This document shows, one piece after another, positions 17,909 through 26,528 of a DNA stretch of 64,000 nt. Where the stretch lies: assembly GCF_048820915.1 (NCBI RefSeq), contig NZ_JBMERR010000003.1:62001-126000 (forward strand). The letters are read 5' to 3'. The translations under genes were made by a program, and so were the position numbers. How positions within the stretch are numbered: the stretch's first letter is position 1; the number at the start of each line of letters is the position of its first letter. The DNA comes from Cribrihabitans_A pelagius. Its GTDB lineage: Bacteria > Pseudomonadota > Alphaproteobacteria > Rhodobacterales > Rhodobacteraceae. The notes beneath the pieces were generated by a model. It was not told the origin of the DNA, did no database searches, and saw nothing but the letters and a program-made list of their open reading frames with translations.

Positions 17909-18391
17909 ATGGCAGCTCAAATGAACTTCTCCGATCTGGACCGGTTCGACCGGGCGATTCTGAACGTCCTGGCCGAGGACGGCCGCATCTCCATCGCCGA
18001 TCTCGCGCGCCGCATCGGCTTGTCGAAATCCCCGACCCAGACCCGGCTGAAACGGCTGGAAACCGGCGGGATCATCACCGGCTACCGCGCCCTTGTGGAT
18101 CCGATCCGGCTGGGGCTCGACCACGTCGCCTTTGTCGAGGTCAAGCTCGACGACACCCGCGAGGCAGCGCTGGCGAAGTTCAACGCCGCGGTGATCCGGG
18201 TGCCGGAGATCGAGCAGGCGCATATGCTGGCCTCGCATTTCGACTACCTACTGAAGGTGCGCACCCGCTCGATGACCGAATACCGCGCGGTGCTGGGGGA
18301 GAAGATCTCCTCGCTGCCACATGTCTCCTCGACCTCCACCTACGTGGCGATGCAGGCGGTGAAGGAGGAGGCAGCACCCGGCCCGCTGTAA
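17909..18391 (+). CDS. putR: Lrp/AsnC family regulator, PutR-type
   Basis: 160-residue Lrp-family protein. The HTH is at about residues 10-60 (LDRFDRAILNVLAEDGRISIADLARRIGLSKSP in order), followed by a RAM domain (HMLASHFDYLLKVRT) that binds amino acids. It is divergent from putA with a 112-bp spacer; in Rhodobacter and Agrobacterium such a neighbour, PutR, activates putA in response to proline. That role is inferred here from synteny. Start ATG 17909 follows GAGG about five bases upstream. Confidence 0.87.
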   Translation: MAAQMNFSDLDRFDRAILNVLAEDGRISIADLARRIGLSKSPTQTRLKRLETGGIITGYRALVDPIRLGLDHVAFVEVKLDDTREAALAKFNAAVIRVPEIEQAHMLASHFDYLLKVRTRSMTEYRAVLGEKISSLPHVSSTSTYVAMQAVKEEAAPGPL

Positions 18392-18456
18392 GGTGCCGCG
18401 CGGGGCAGGGCGGACACCAGCTTGATCCCGGCCGCAACTGCGCCAGCATTATAGGC

Positions 18457-19053
18457 ATGTCCAGTCCGCTTGCCCGCCCGCCCTGCCTGCCAGCCCTGCT
18501 GCTGGCTGCCGTCCTGCCTGCCATAGCCTCGGCAGGCTGCCCGCCTGCGCCGGATCACTCCCAACCGCTGGAGCAGCTCCTCGCCGAGGTGCAGTCCGCG
18601 CCCGGCGAGCAGGAGGCGCGCCTGATCACCAACCGCATGTGGCAGTATTGGGCCGATGCGCCCGACGCGCAGGCGCAGGAGATCCTCGACCGGGGCATGA
18701 CCCGGCGCGCAGGCTTCGACCTGCTGGGGGCGCTTGCGGATTTCGACGCGCTGATCGCCTATTGCCCGGACTACGCCGAAGGCTACAACCAGCGCGCCTT
18801 CGTGCATTACCTGCGCCGCGATTTCGCCTCGGCGCTGGCGGACCTCGACCGCGCGCTGGCGCTGTCGCCGCGCCATGTGGCGGCACTCAGCGGCCGGGCG
18901 CTGTCGCTCTACGGGCTCGCGCGGATGGAGGAAGCCCGCACGGCACTCGCCACGGCGCTCTTGCTGAACCCTTGGCTGCCCGAACGCAGCCTCGCCGCCC
19001 CGGGCGGCCCGCTGGCGCCCGATACGGCCCCGGACCCCGGGCAATCGCTCTGA
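18457..19053 (+). CDS. Secreted tetratricopeptide-repeat protein
   Basis: 198-residue protein with an N-terminal signal peptide (hydrophobic core ALLLAAVLPAIASA, likely cleavage after ASA near residue 22-23). The following cysteine (AGC) gives only a poor lipobox. At least two TPR motifs are seen: AGFDLLGALADFDALIAYCPDYAEGYNQRA split across residues 80-115, then DFASALADLDRALALSPRH and a third weaker unit. It is probably a periplasmic scaffold of unknown partner. ATG 18457 is chosen because the signal peptide begins directly there. It follows putR by 65 bp and may be co-transcribed. Confidence 0.75.
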   Translation: MSSPLARPPCLPALLLAAVLPAIASAGCPPAPDHSQPLEQLLAEVQSAPGEQEARLITNRMWQYWADAPDAQAQEILDRGMTRRAGFDLLGALADFDALIAYCPDYAEGYNQRAFVHYLRRDFASALADLDRALALSPRHVAALSGRALSLYGLARMEEARTALATALLLNPWLPERSLAAPGGPLAPDTAPDPGQSL

Positions 19054-19149
19054 GCGCCCGCCGCGCGGGAAAATCCGCGCCCGCGGGTTGAATAGAGATT
19101 GTCCGCCGCGGCCCATGCCGCTAGACCCTAGCTTGCAGTCCAGCTGCGT

Positions 19150-19234
19150 GCGGGCGTGGTGGAATGGTAGACACAAGGGACTTAAAATCCCTAGGCCCTA
19201 GGCCGTGCGGGTTCGAGTCCCGCCGCCCGTACCA
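19150..19234 (+). tRNA. tRNA-Leu(UAA)
   Basis: An 85-nt class II tRNA with anticodon loop CTTAAAA (anticodon TAA), a long variable arm (TAGGCCCTAGGCCG), T arm GTTCGAGTCC, and encoded 3' CCA. The acceptor stem GCGGGCG pairs with CGCCCGT including the G1-U72 pair also seen in E. coli tRNA-Leu. Confidence 0.97.
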
Positions 19235-19284
19235 CCCGGCAGAAAATCTTAGACCCGGAACCAGCACGCGGGACCGTTTTCCGG

Positions 19285-19749
19285 TCAGCCGCGGCCGCGG
19301 TAGGGGGGCACACCTTGGTCCGGAATCCAGACGCCCTCGGGCAGCGGGCCGGTTTGCCAGAACACGTCGATCGGGATGCCGCCGCGCGGGTACCAGTAGC
19401 CGCCGATCCGCAGCCACTGCGGCTCCAGGAACTCTGCCAGGCGGCGGGCGATCGACACCGTGCAATCCTCGTGGAAGGCGCCGTGGTTTCGGAAGGAAGT
19501 CAGGAAGAGCTTCAGCGATTTGCTCTCCACCAGCCATTTGCCCGGCACGTAGTCGATCACCAGATGCGCGAAATCCGGCTGGCCGGTCATCGGGCAGAGC
19601 GAGGTGAACTCGGGCGCGGTGAAGCGCACGTTGTAGGCCACATCGGCTTGCGGGTTCTCGACCCGCTCCAGTTCCGCCTCTTCGGGGCTGGCGGGCTGCA
19701 CGGTCTCGCCGCCCAGCTGTTTCAGGTTGCTGTAGATGCTGTCGGACAT
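19285..19749 (-). CDS. queF: NADPH-dependent 7-cyano-7-deazaguanine reductase
   Basis: 154-residue unimodular QueF that reduces preQ0 to preQ1 in queuosine synthesis. The catalytic Cys52 is in TSLCPMTGQPDF and Asp59 follows in the same motif. E-S-K-S-L-K-L-F is the QueF-specific signature. HGAFHEDC supplies further substrate contacts. It is the last gene of the minus-strand queC-queD-queE-queF operon, 17 bp after queE. Length matches the short (tunnelling-fold) class. Confidence 0.96.
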   Translation of the reverse strand: MSDSIYSNLKQLGGETVQPASPEEAELERVENPQADVAYNVRFTAPEFTSLCPMTGQPDFAHLVIDYVPGKWLVESKSLKLFLTSFRNHGAFHEDCTVSIARRLAEFLEPQWLRIGGYWYPRGGIPIDVFWQTGPLPEGVWIPDQGVPPYRGRG

Positions 19750-19766
19750 GTCAGGGTTCCTAATCT

Positions 19767-20474
19767 TCAGACGCCGCGTTTGTTGCCCCAGACCAGCACA
19801 TGCAGCTGGGGCAGGACGCGGGGGGCAAACCAGCCGTCGCCGGTCACTTTTTCAATCAGCCACAGCAGCCGGTCGGTGGCCTGCTGCAAGTCAACCGGCA
19901 GCTCCGGGTCGACCTCCGGGTTGCCGGGCTGCAGGTACAGAGGCAGATCCGGGTGGCGTTCGGCGGCGGCCTTGGCCCAAGCATAATCCTTGTCGTCAAA
20001 GATCACGATCTTCATCACTGCCTGACCGCAGCCCCTGGCGGCTTCCAGGCACTGGTCAAAGGCTTTCCAGTCCACCGTTTCCCCGCTGGTGGGAGGCTTG
20101 GGGCTCAGCACCAGCGTGTCGAGATCCGCAAACCAGGGCTTGCTGACGGACCCTTGGGTTTCGCAGGCAAATCGGTAGCCCTCGGCCTTGCCAAGCGCAA
20201 TCACCGGGCCGAAGTCTTGGATCGCAGGGTTGCCGCCCGAGATCGACACGGTCAGCGGCTTGCCGCCCGACAGGCGGCGCACCTCAGCCATCACGTCTTC
20301 GGGCGCCATCGCGGCCCAATCGTGGCGGTAGGCGCTGTCGACCGCATGCATGCTGTCGCACCAGGAACAGCGGTAGTCGCACCCGCCCGCACGGATGAAC
20401 ACCGTGGGCTCCCCGATCAGCGCGCCTTCGCCCTGGATCGTCGGGCCGAAAATTTCTGCGATGCGGAGGGTCAT
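19767..20474 (-). CDS. queE: 7-carboxy-7-deazaguanine synthase (radical SAM)
   Basis: 235-residue radical SAM enzyme converting CPH4 to CDG. The N-terminal IFGPTIQGEG is the QueE hallmark. The 4Fe-4S cluster cysteines are C32, C36 and C39 (CxxxCxxC). SISGGNPA gives the SAM-binding GGNP. LSPKPPTSGE is the substrate loop. Start ATG 20474 overlaps the queD stop (ATGA). It lies in the middle of the queuosine operon. Confidence 0.96.
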   Translation of the reverse strand: MTLRIAEIFGPTIQGEGALIGEPTVFIRAGGCDYRCSWCDSMHAVDSAYRHDWAAMAPEDVMAEVRRLSGGKPLTVSISGGNPAIQDFGPVIALGKAEGYRFACETQGSVSKPWFADLDTLVLSPKPPTSGETVDWKAFDQCLEAARGCGQAVMKIVIFDDKDYAWAKAAAERHPDLPLYLQPGNPEVDPELPVDLQQATDRLLWLIEKVTGDGWFAPRVLPQLHVLVWGNKRGV

Positions 20475-20824
20475 GGCCGGTATTCCGCCCAGGTCTTCGG
20501 CGTTTCCGAGACCTTCACTGCCGCCACTTCGGGCCAGCGCGCGCGGCACCAGTCGTAGAAGTGTTTCGCCATGTTCTCGGCCGTCGAGGGCCCCTCCAGC
20601 ACGTCGTTCAGATGCCGGTGGTCGAAACACTCATCGATATAGGCCTTGAGCGGCTTCAGCTCGTGATAGTCGCGCACAAAGCCGTCCCGGTTCAGCGCTT
20701 GCGCCGCCAGCTCCACCACCACCACGTAGTTGTGCCCGTGCAGCCGCGCGCATTGGTGTTCCGGCGGCAGATGCGATAGCTGGTGCGAGGCGGAGAAATG
20801 GAACTCCTTGGTGATCCGGAACAT
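20471..20824 (-). CDS. queD: 6-carboxytetrahydropterin synthase
   Basis: 117-residue tunnelling-fold enzyme making 6-carboxy-tetrahydropterin from dihydroneopterin triphosphate. Zinc ligands H14, H29 and H31 are visible (SASHQL, LHGHNY) with catalytic Cys25. FDHRHLND and PSTAENMA are family motifs. Its start overlaps the queC stop by one base (TGATG) and its stop overlaps the queE start by four bases, so the operon is tightly coupled. Confidence 0.96.
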   Translation of the reverse strand: MFRITKEFHFSASHQLSHLPPEHQCARLHGHNYVVVVELAAQALNRDGFVRDYHELKPLKAYIDECFDHRHLNDVLEGPSTAENMAKHFYDWCRARWPEVAAVKVSETPKTWAEYRP

Positions 20825-21525
20825 CAGCCACCCGCCTTTCCGGCAACAGCCTTCTGCCAGAAATCGGGATCGGCGTAGACCGTCGGATCGTCGACGCCTG
20901 CGAGATGGAAGGCCTCGCGCCGTTCCACGCAGGTGCCGCAGCGGCCGCAGTGTTTTTCGCCGCCCTTGTAGCAGGACCAGGTCTCGGCAAAGGGCGTATT
21001 GTGCCTGGCACCCGCGGTCACGATATCCGCCTTGGAGCGGTGCACGAACGGCGTGTAGAGCCGCACGTCCGCATAGCCGTCGAGTGCTGCCCGCTGCATC
21101 GCGTCGAAGGCCTCGGTGAAGGCCGGGCGGCAGTCGGGATAGATGAAGTGGTCGCCGCCATGCACCGCCGTCGCCACCGCCTCATCGCCACTTGCGGCAG
21201 CGATGCCATAGGCAATGGCGAGCATGATGGCGTTGCGGTTCGGCACCACGGTGACCTTCATGGTCTCTTCTTCGTAGTGGCCGTCCGGCACGTCGATATC
21301 ATCGGTGAGCGCCGAGCCCGAGAGCGCGGCGCCGATATTGCGCATGTCGATGATGTCATGCGGCACGCCCAGCCGTTTGGCGGCGGCGGCGGCGTAGTCG
21401 AGCTCCTTGCGGTGGCGCTGGCCATAGTCGAAAGAGACAAGACGGGTGAGCTGCTGTTCCTCAGCCACCATATGCGCGAGCGACACGGAATCGAGCCCGC
21501 CCGAGCAGATAACGATAGTTTTCAT
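20824..21525 (-). CDS. queC: 7-cyano-7-deazaguanine synthase
   Basis: 233-residue ATP-dependent PP-loop ligase that turns CDG into preQ0. The PP-loop SGGLDS is at residues 8-13. The C-terminal zinc site is seen as CYKGGEKHCGRCGTC. SFDYGQRHRKEL and VPNRNAIML are QueC-specific. First gene of the queCDEF operon. Start ATG 21525 follows a GGGTTCGAAA stretch without a good Shine-Dalgarno. No preQ1 riboswitch is recognisable in the upstream 200 bp. Confidence 0.96.
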   Translation of the reverse strand: MKTIVICSGGLDSVSLAHMVAEEQQLTRLVSFDYGQRHRKELDYAAAAAKRLGVPHDIIDMRNIGAALSGSALTDDIDVPDGHYEEETMKVTVVPNRNAIMLAIAYGIAAASGDEAVATAVHGGDHFIYPDCRPAFTEAFDAMQRAALDGYADVRLYTPFVHRSKADIVTAGARHNTPFAETWSCYKGGEKHCGRCGTCVERREAFHLAGVDDPTVYADPDFWQKAVAGKAGG

Positions 21526-21724
21526 TTTCGAACCCTTGTTTTGATGACCGGGTAGGCTGCGACCGGTTCTGCGCATATAGCGGCGCGGGCGAGGGGGCGC
21601 AAGGGTTGGGCGCAATGCGCACTTTGTGCGGGTCTTTCAGGAAATTCTTGAAAATGCGGCAGGCGTCTTGACAGCGGTGCGGGCAGTGCCCGGCCGCGGC
21701 CGGAAGGGCGCAAGCGCTGGGCCG

Positions 21725-22615
21725 TCACACCGGCGGCAGCTCTTCCCCCAGCCACTCCAGAAACGCGCGCGAGGCCGGGGTGCTGGCATGGCTCGGCGGG
21801 GGCAGCAGGAAGTAGTTCTCTATCAGTTCTGCCGAGTGTCCGCCCGCGCGCACCAGCTGGCCACTCTCCAAGAGGCCCGCCGCCAGCGTGTCATGCGACA
21901 TGGCGATGCCTGCGCCATGCAGCGCCGCGGTCATCGCGATCACGTAGGTGGAGCCGAGGTTGACTTCTTCAGCGCGCGCAAACGCCAGGCCCTGCGACTT
22001 GAACCACGCGCCCCAAGACCCGGTGACGCCGGCACAATCCAGCAAAGTGGCCGAGGCGAAATCGACCCGCCCGCCTTGGTAGCCGGGCGCGCAGACCGGG
22101 TAGAAGCGGTCCCGCGTCAGCCGCACCGCCGCGGCCGACATGTCGTTCGGGCGGCCAAAGCGGATCTCGGTCCCGGCGTTTGCCGCATGGCGCTCCGGGT
22201 CCCAGATCGGTGTTACGATGTTCAGCACCAACCAGGGAAACCGCGCATAGAGCCGCGGCAGCCGGGGTGCCAGCCAGAACACCGAAAACGCCATGTTGCA
22301 CTGCAACACCAGATGCCGCCCCTGGCCGCCGCCGGTGAAGGCCCGGGTTCCGGCCGCGATCAGGTCGAAGGCCTCGCGCACCACCGGCAGGTAGTTCGCC
22401 CCCGCCTCGGTCAGGTCCAGCGCGCGGGTCTTGCGCAGGAACAGCTCGCGGCCGAGGAAATTCTCCAGGCTGCGCACGTGCTGGCTGACCGCCGGCTGCG
22501 TGAGGTTCAGCTCGGCGGCGGCGCGGGTGAACGACAGATGCCGGGCGCTCGCCTCGAAGGCGCGCAGCCAGGTCAGCGGGGGCAGGGAGGGCGCGGACAT
22601 CGGTGCATGATCCAT
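21725..22615 (-). CDS. LysR family transcriptional regulator (GcvA-like)
   Basis: 296-residue LysR-type regulator. The HTH spans about residues 10-65 (LTWLRAFEASARHLSFTRAA, then LTQPAVSQHVRSLE), followed by an effector domain with VLQCNMAFSVFWLAPRLP and IRFGRPND. The Pro-Pro-Leu before the first helix is typical of the GcvA/AmpR subgroup. It is divergent from the class II aldolase gene at 22709, which it may control. ATG 22615 has AGGAA nine bases upstream; starts at 22651 and 22600 are alternatives. Confidence 0.87.
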   Translation of the reverse strand: MDHAPMSAPSLPPLTWLRAFEASARHLSFTRAAAELNLTQPAVSQHVRSLENFLGRELFLRKTRALDLTEAGANYLPVVREAFDLIAAGTRAFTGGGQGRHLVLQCNMAFSVFWLAPRLPRLYARFPWLVLNIVTPIWDPERHAANAGTEIRFGRPNDMSAAAVRLTRDRFYPVCAPGYQGGRVDFASATLLDCAGVTGSWGAWFKSQGLAFARAEEVNLGSTYVIAMTAALHGAGIAMSHDTLAAGLLESGQLVRAGGHSAELIENYFLLPPPSHASTPASRAFLEWLGEELPPV

Positions 22616-22635
22616 GCATAAGATTTCCTGATGCA
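22615..22635. promoter_or_regulatory. Putative LysR-type palindrome
   Basis: TGCAT (22615-22619) and ATGCA (22631-22635) are separated by 11 bases, matching the T-N11-A LysR box layout, in the spacer between the LysR gene and the divergent aldolase gene. It overlaps the proposed LysR start, as autoregulated sites often do. Confidence 0.4.
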
Positions 22636-22708
22636 TTAGCGCGGAATCCATCGTTTGTCAGCCCCCGGGCGCGCTGGCATCCCTGGTAAAACAGCGATGG
22701 AGATACCG

Positions 22709-23464
22709 ATGAACACGCAAGCGCTGCAGGAAAACCTCACCCATTGGGCCGCACGCACCGACATGGCCGCCGCTTTCCGCTGGACCGCGCGGCTGAACAT
22801 GCACGAAGGGGTCGCCAACCACTTCAGCCTCGCGGTGAGTGACGACGGCAGCCGCTTCCTGATGAACCCCAACCAGGTGCATTTTGCCCGCCTGAAGGCC
22901 TCGGACCTCTTGCTGCTCGATGCCAACGACGCAAGGACGATGGATCGCCCCGATGCCCCCGATCCCACCGCCTGGGGGCTGCATGGCGCGCTGCACCGGC
23001 TCTGTCCGCATGCGCGCTGCGTGATGCATGTGCATTCGATCCACGCGACCGTGCTGGCCTGCCTCGCCGACAGCACCCTGCTGCCGATCGACCAGAACAC
23101 GGCGGCCTTCTTCAACCGCCATGTGGTGGACGAAGGCTATGGCGGGCTCGCTTTTGAGGCCGAGGGCGAACGCTGCGCCGCGCTGCTCTCCGACCCCAAG
23201 AAGAAGGTGATGATTATGGGCAACCACGGCGTGCTGGTCATCGGCGCGGACGTCGCCGACACCTTCAACCGCCTCTACTATTTCGAGCGCGCGGCGGAGA
23301 CCTATATCCGCGCCCTGCAAACCGGCCGGACGCTGCGGGTGCTGAGCGATGAGACCGCCGAGAAAACCGCCCGCGAACTGGAAGACTACCCCAGCCAGGC
23401 CGAACGCCACCTGGCCGAGCTGAAAGCCATCCTCGACGATGAGCGCTCCAATTACGCAACCTGA
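22709..23464 (+). CDS. Class II aldolase/adducin family protein
   Basis: 251-residue member of the zinc-dependent class II aldolase/adducin superfamily. The metal-binding histidines appear in CVMHVHSIHATVL and the later NHGVLVIGADVADTF. LNMHEGVANHFSLAV is the N-terminal substrate-phosphate loop. Members include fuculose-phosphate aldolase and related dehydratases; exact substrate unknown. ATG 22709 is favoured because GGAG lies eight bases upstream. It is divergent from a LysR gene and followed 31 bp later by a fatty-acid hydroxylase gene, so the two probably form an operon. Confidence 0.86.
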   Translation: MNTQALQENLTHWAARTDMAAAFRWTARLNMHEGVANHFSLAVSDDGSRFLMNPNQVHFARLKASDLLLLDANDARTMDRPDAPDPTAWGLHGALHRLCPHARCVMHVHSIHATVLACLADSTLLPIDQNTAAFFNRHVVDEGYGGLAFEAEGERCAALLSDPKKKVMIMGNHGVLVIGADVADTFNRLYYFERAAETYIRALQTGRTLRVLSDETAEKTARELEDYPSQAERHLAELKAILDDERSNYAT

Positions 23465-23495
23465 TCCCTGACGCCCCCAGCCCGGAGGTACACCC

Positions 23496-24524
23496 ATGAC
23501 CGCGCCCGGAATGACCCCGATGACCGAGACAGTGACCGCCAGTGCTTCGGATTCCGAAAGCCAGCGCTGGAACTACCGCCCTGAGGGCCCGGTGCCGCTC
23601 AACCCGTTATTCCACTGGCCGCCGCGCCCCCGGGCGGTTCTGGCCTGGTACCGCGGCGCCTGGATGGAAATCACAGCGCTCACGGTAACCTTTCTGCTGG
23701 CTGTGGCGCTCTATCTCTGGCTGCTGCCGCCCTTGGCGGAGATGGCCAGCTTCCGCCCCGGCTGGATGATGCGCATCTGGCTGATGAATCTCGTGCCGCA
23801 GATCCTGGTGGCGGGCGGGCTGCATTGGTGGCTCTACATCCGGAAGGGGCAGGGGACGCGGAAGAAGTTTGACGCCCGCGACCTTTCCCGCGGCAACGGC
23901 AGTTTCACCTTCCGCAGCCAGGTGCTCGACAACATATGGTGGACCCTGGGCAGCGCCATCACCGTGGCGACCGTCTACCAATGGGGCATCTTCTGGATCA
24001 TGGCGAACGGCTGGGCGCCCGTCATCAGCTTTGCCGAGGCGCCGGTCTGGGCGGTTCTGTGGCTCATGCTGATCCCGATGTGGTCGGGGCTGCATTTCTA
24101 CTGGGTGCACCGGCTGGAGCATTACCCGCGGCTCTACCGCCATGTGCACGCGGTGCATCACCGCAACGTCAACACCGGGCCCTGGTCCGGCATTTCGAAC
24201 CACTGGTTCGAAAACCTGCTCTACTTCACCACTTATTTCATCCATCTGGTGCTGCCCTCGCACCCGCTGCACCTGCTGTTCCACGCCATGTTCCAGCAGG
24301 TGAGCCCGGTGCTGTCGCACTCCGGTTTCGAGCGGGTGATCGCGGGGGAGCGGGAGGCGGCGAAGGCCGGGGATTTCTTCCACCAGCTGCACCACCGCTA
24401 TTTCGAGTGCAACTACGGCACCTCGGAGATCCCCTTCGACAAGTGGTTCGGCACCTACCACGACGGCAGCGCGGCAGCGACCAAGCGCACCCGGGCCTTC
24501 AAGAAGCAGATGTATACCCGGTGA
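23496..24524 (+). CDS. Sterol desaturase / fatty acid hydroxylase family membrane protein
   Basis: 342-residue polytopic membrane di-iron protein. The three histidine boxes are visible: HRLEH at 205-209, HAVHH at 218-222, and HQLHH at 296-300. Several hydrophobic segments precede them (about residues 60-80, 95-112, 150-170, 180-200). The family hydroxylates or desaturates lipids in the inner membrane. The substrate is unknown; roseobacters lack sterols, so a fatty acid, ornithine lipid or carotenoid is more likely. CCCGGAGG precedes ATG 23496. It follows the aldolase gene by 31 bp. Confidence 0.88.
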   Translation: MTAPGMTPMTETVTASASDSESQRWNYRPEGPVPLNPLFHWPPRPRAVLAWYRGAWMEITALTVTFLLAVALYLWLLPPLAEMASFRPGWMMRIWLMNLVPQILVAGGLHWWLYIRKGQGTRKKFDARDLSRGNGSFTFRSQVLDNIWWTLGSAITVATVYQWGIFWIMANGWAPVISFAEAPVWAVLWLMLIPMWSGLHFYWVHRLEHYPRLYRHVHAVHHRNVNTGPWSGISNHWFENLLYFTTYFIHLVLPSHPLHLLFHAMFQQVSPVLSHSGFERVIAGEREAAKAGDFFHQLHHRYFECNYGTSEIPFDKWFGTYHDGSAAATKRTRAFKKQMYTR

Positions 24525-24637
24525 GGACCGCGGTGCGGGTGGAATTGGCCCGCGCAATCTGATCCTGATCAACGTGGGCGTGCGGCGGGACGGCTAAGAG
24601 AGATGCAGACAGTTACAGCAGATCAAAGGAGACCCCG

Positions 24638-24826
24638 ATGCTGCGCCTTGCCTCTCTTCTCTATTCGCTGATCGGAACCAGCCTGGCCGGTGCCGGGGTG
24701 ATTGCGGTGCTGGTGGCGGGGCTCGCCACCGTCCCGGCGATTTTGGCGGCCGCAGCAGCGGGCGCGGCGCTGGGCCTGCCGGTGGCCTGGCTGGTCGCCC
24801 GCGCGCTTTACGCCCGCGGCGCCTGA
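24638..24826 (+). CDS. Small membrane protein of unknown function
   Basis: 62-residue, very hydrophobic protein with two predicted membrane spans (about residues 5-30 and 32-56) joined by a short turn, and a basic end (ARALYARGA). AAAGGAG precedes the ATG at an ideal distance, so translation is likely. Similar short proteins occur in roseobacter genomes and I recall some carrying the label CTP synthetase, which such a protein cannot be. It is a stand-alone gene between a hydroxylase and a convergent hydrolase. Confidence 0.72.
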   Translation: MLRLASLLYSLIGTSLAGAGVIAVLVAGLATVPAILAAAAAGAALGLPVAWLVARALYARGA

Positions 24827-24870
24827 ACTGCCAGCCGGCGAGGGTGGGGCGCGTCCCTAGGGGCCGGGCG

Positions 24871-25629
24871 TCAGGCGTTCAGGAACACCCGCGCCGCCGC
24901 TTCGAACTCGCGCGGCTTCTCGGCATGCAGCCAATGGCCGGCACCCGGCAGCTTGGCAAAACGCGCGTTGGGAAACAGATCGCGGATGCGGCCGCGGTGT
25001 TCCGGCAGCACATAATCCGAGTTGGCGCCCGACAGGAACAGCGTATCGCCTTCCCAGACGGTGTCTGTATCGGGGAAGGACATGATGTTCGGCATCTGGT
25101 CCGCCAGCGCATCGAGATTGAGCCGCCAGCGCCGGTTCGGCACGTCCAGCGACTGGGTGAAAAAGCTCTGCAGCTGAGGCTCCACCCCGGCCGCGGCAAG
25201 CTGCGCCTCGGCCTCGGGCCGCCGCTCCAGGGTGGAGAGATCGACCCGCCGCATTGCCTCGATATACTGGATTTGGCTGTGGCCATAGGCGACCGGCGCG
25301 ATATCGGCGACCAGCAGCCGCCGCACGGCCCCCGGGTGCTGCAAGGCCAGCATCATCGCCGCCTTGCCGCCCATCGAATGGCCGATCACATCCATCTCCC
25401 CGCCATGTTCCGCGATCACCCCGGCCAGGTCAGCGGCCAGGTCAGGGTAGCTGTGGCTATCGTCCCAGGGGCTGTGGCCGTGGTTGCGCATGTCGACCGC
25501 CACCACCTGGCGCTGGTCCGAAAGGCGCTTGGCGATCACACCCCAGTTGCGGGCCGAGCCGTAAAGCCCGTGCGCGATCAGAAGCGGCGGCTGCTCCGTG
25601 GCGGAGCCATGTGTGATGGTGTTCAGCAT
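24871..25629 (-). CDS. Alpha/beta-fold hydrolase (YbfF-like esterase)
   Basis: 252-residue alpha/beta hydrolase. The nucleophile serine lies in VIGHSMGGKAA near residue 93. The oxyanion motif is IAHGLYGSARNW. The catalytic histidine is in GAGHWLHAEKP near the C-terminus. DMRNHGHSPW is the strand-4 motif typical of YbfF-type esterases acting on acyl-CoA or short esters. ATG 25629 is chosen; longer frames upstream lack homology-like features. No strong ribosome binding site. It is convergent with the small membrane gene at 24638. Confidence 0.88.
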   Translation of the reverse strand: MLNTITHGSATEQPPLLIAHGLYGSARNWGVIAKRLSDQRQVVAVDMRNHGHSPWDDSHSYPDLAADLAGVIAEHGGEMDVIGHSMGGKAAMMLALQHPGAVRRLLVADIAPVAYGHSQIQYIEAMRRVDLSTLERRPEAEAQLAAAGVEPQLQSFFTQSLDVPNRRWRLNLDALADQMPNIMSFPDTDTVWEGDTLFLSGANSDYVLPEHRGRIRDLFPNARFAKLPGAGHWLHAEKPREFEAAARVFLNA

Positions 25630-25744
25630 GATGCAGTGATAGCCGCGCAGGCAGCGCCTTGCCAGCCCCGATCGCGCCGGATTGAGCCGCCCGCTCATCA
25701 GGGCTAATCTGACGCAAGCCGCCACCTTCGAGGAGAGAGCCGCC

Positions 25745-26110
25745 ATGGCCGCCAGCCTGGAACAGGAGATCGCAGACATCCGCCAGCTGCTGAAACAGCG
25801 CGAACATGCCACGGGCGATCTTGCCGCCGCCCTGACCCGCGCCCGCCGCCGCCTGCCGCGGCGCATCTACCGGCAGGGCATGCAGCTCGCCCGGGCGCTG
25901 CCGCTCCTGGAACATCCGCGGCTGCGGCTGACGGTCGAGGAAAAACCCTTGCGCGCCGCGGCAGAGGAGGTGAAAGCGCATCTGCGGCAGATCGACCTCG
26001 CCGGCCGCCGCAAGACGCTGCTGCTCAGCATCCTTGGCAGCATGGCCTTCTCGCTGCTCGCGGTTTTTACGCTCCTGGTGATCGTGCTGCGCTGGCGCGG
26101 GTTTGTCTGA
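25745..26110 (+). CDS. Hypothetical coiled-coil protein with C-terminal membrane anchor
   Basis: 121-residue protein of unknown function. The first 95 residues are charged and helical with heptad-like leucines (LEQEIADIRQLLKQRE, LRAAAEEVKAHLRQ). A single membrane span follows near residues 97-117 (ILGSMAFSLLAVFTLLVIVL), then RWRGFV. This is a tail-anchored layout with the N-terminus cytoplasmic. GGAGAGAG precedes ATG 25745. It is divergent from the hydrolase and convergent with glyA. No family recognised. Confidence 0.7.
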   Translation: MAASLEQEIADIRQLLKQREHATGDLAAALTRARRRLPRRIYRQGMQLARALPLLEHPRLRLTVEEKPLRAAAEEVKAHLRQIDLAGRRKTLLLSILGSMAFSLLAVFTLLVIVLRWRGFV

Positions 26111-26185
26111 GCGGCTCCGGCCCCTCCAATGATCAATCGCGCATGTGCGGGATTGCCGCGGGGATAATCCGCCATGGCCCCCGCC

Positions 26186-26356
26186 CACCAAGCCGCGCCT
26201 CGCCGGCGCGCGCGGGCGGTCCAACGGGGAATGACAGGCCGTTTTTCCCAGCCAAGTCCGTATGCAGCCGCGAGGGACCGCTTTGCCTCACCCAGCCGCC
26301 GCCCCGCGGGGGCGCGGGCGATGCGCGGCGGCCTTTGGGCCCTGTCCCGCGCCGGG
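26186..26356 (-). repeat. Dispersed ~175-bp intergenic repeat, copy D (inverted)
   Basis: Read on the minus strand from 26356: GGCGCGGGACAGGGCC, then AAAGGCCGCCGCGCATCGC, GGGGCGGCGG, GGTCCCTCGC, TACGGACTTGGC, and a tail ending CGCGGCTTGGTG at 26186. This is the same ordered motif set as copies A, B and C. It occupies the first part of the convergent gap 26111-26683 between the coiled-coil gene and glyA. Boundaries approximate. Confidence 0.75.
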
Positions 26357-26528
26357 GATGATTTGGGGGAAGGGGCTTGAAATGGGTTTGATGCGGCTGC
26401 GTTCCGTGCGCCTTGAAGAGCCGTGTAAACGGGCACCCCAAAAATACCGGCGCCCTCCCGTCCCTTTGCCGTCCGCCGGAGGCGGGTGTCAAAGCGTTGG
26501 GCCGGGCGCCGCGCCAGGCGCGGCGCAA

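Noticed and set aside
21526..21724. preQ1 riboswitch upstream of queC
   Set aside because: No preQ1-I or preQ1-II signature could be found in the spacer.
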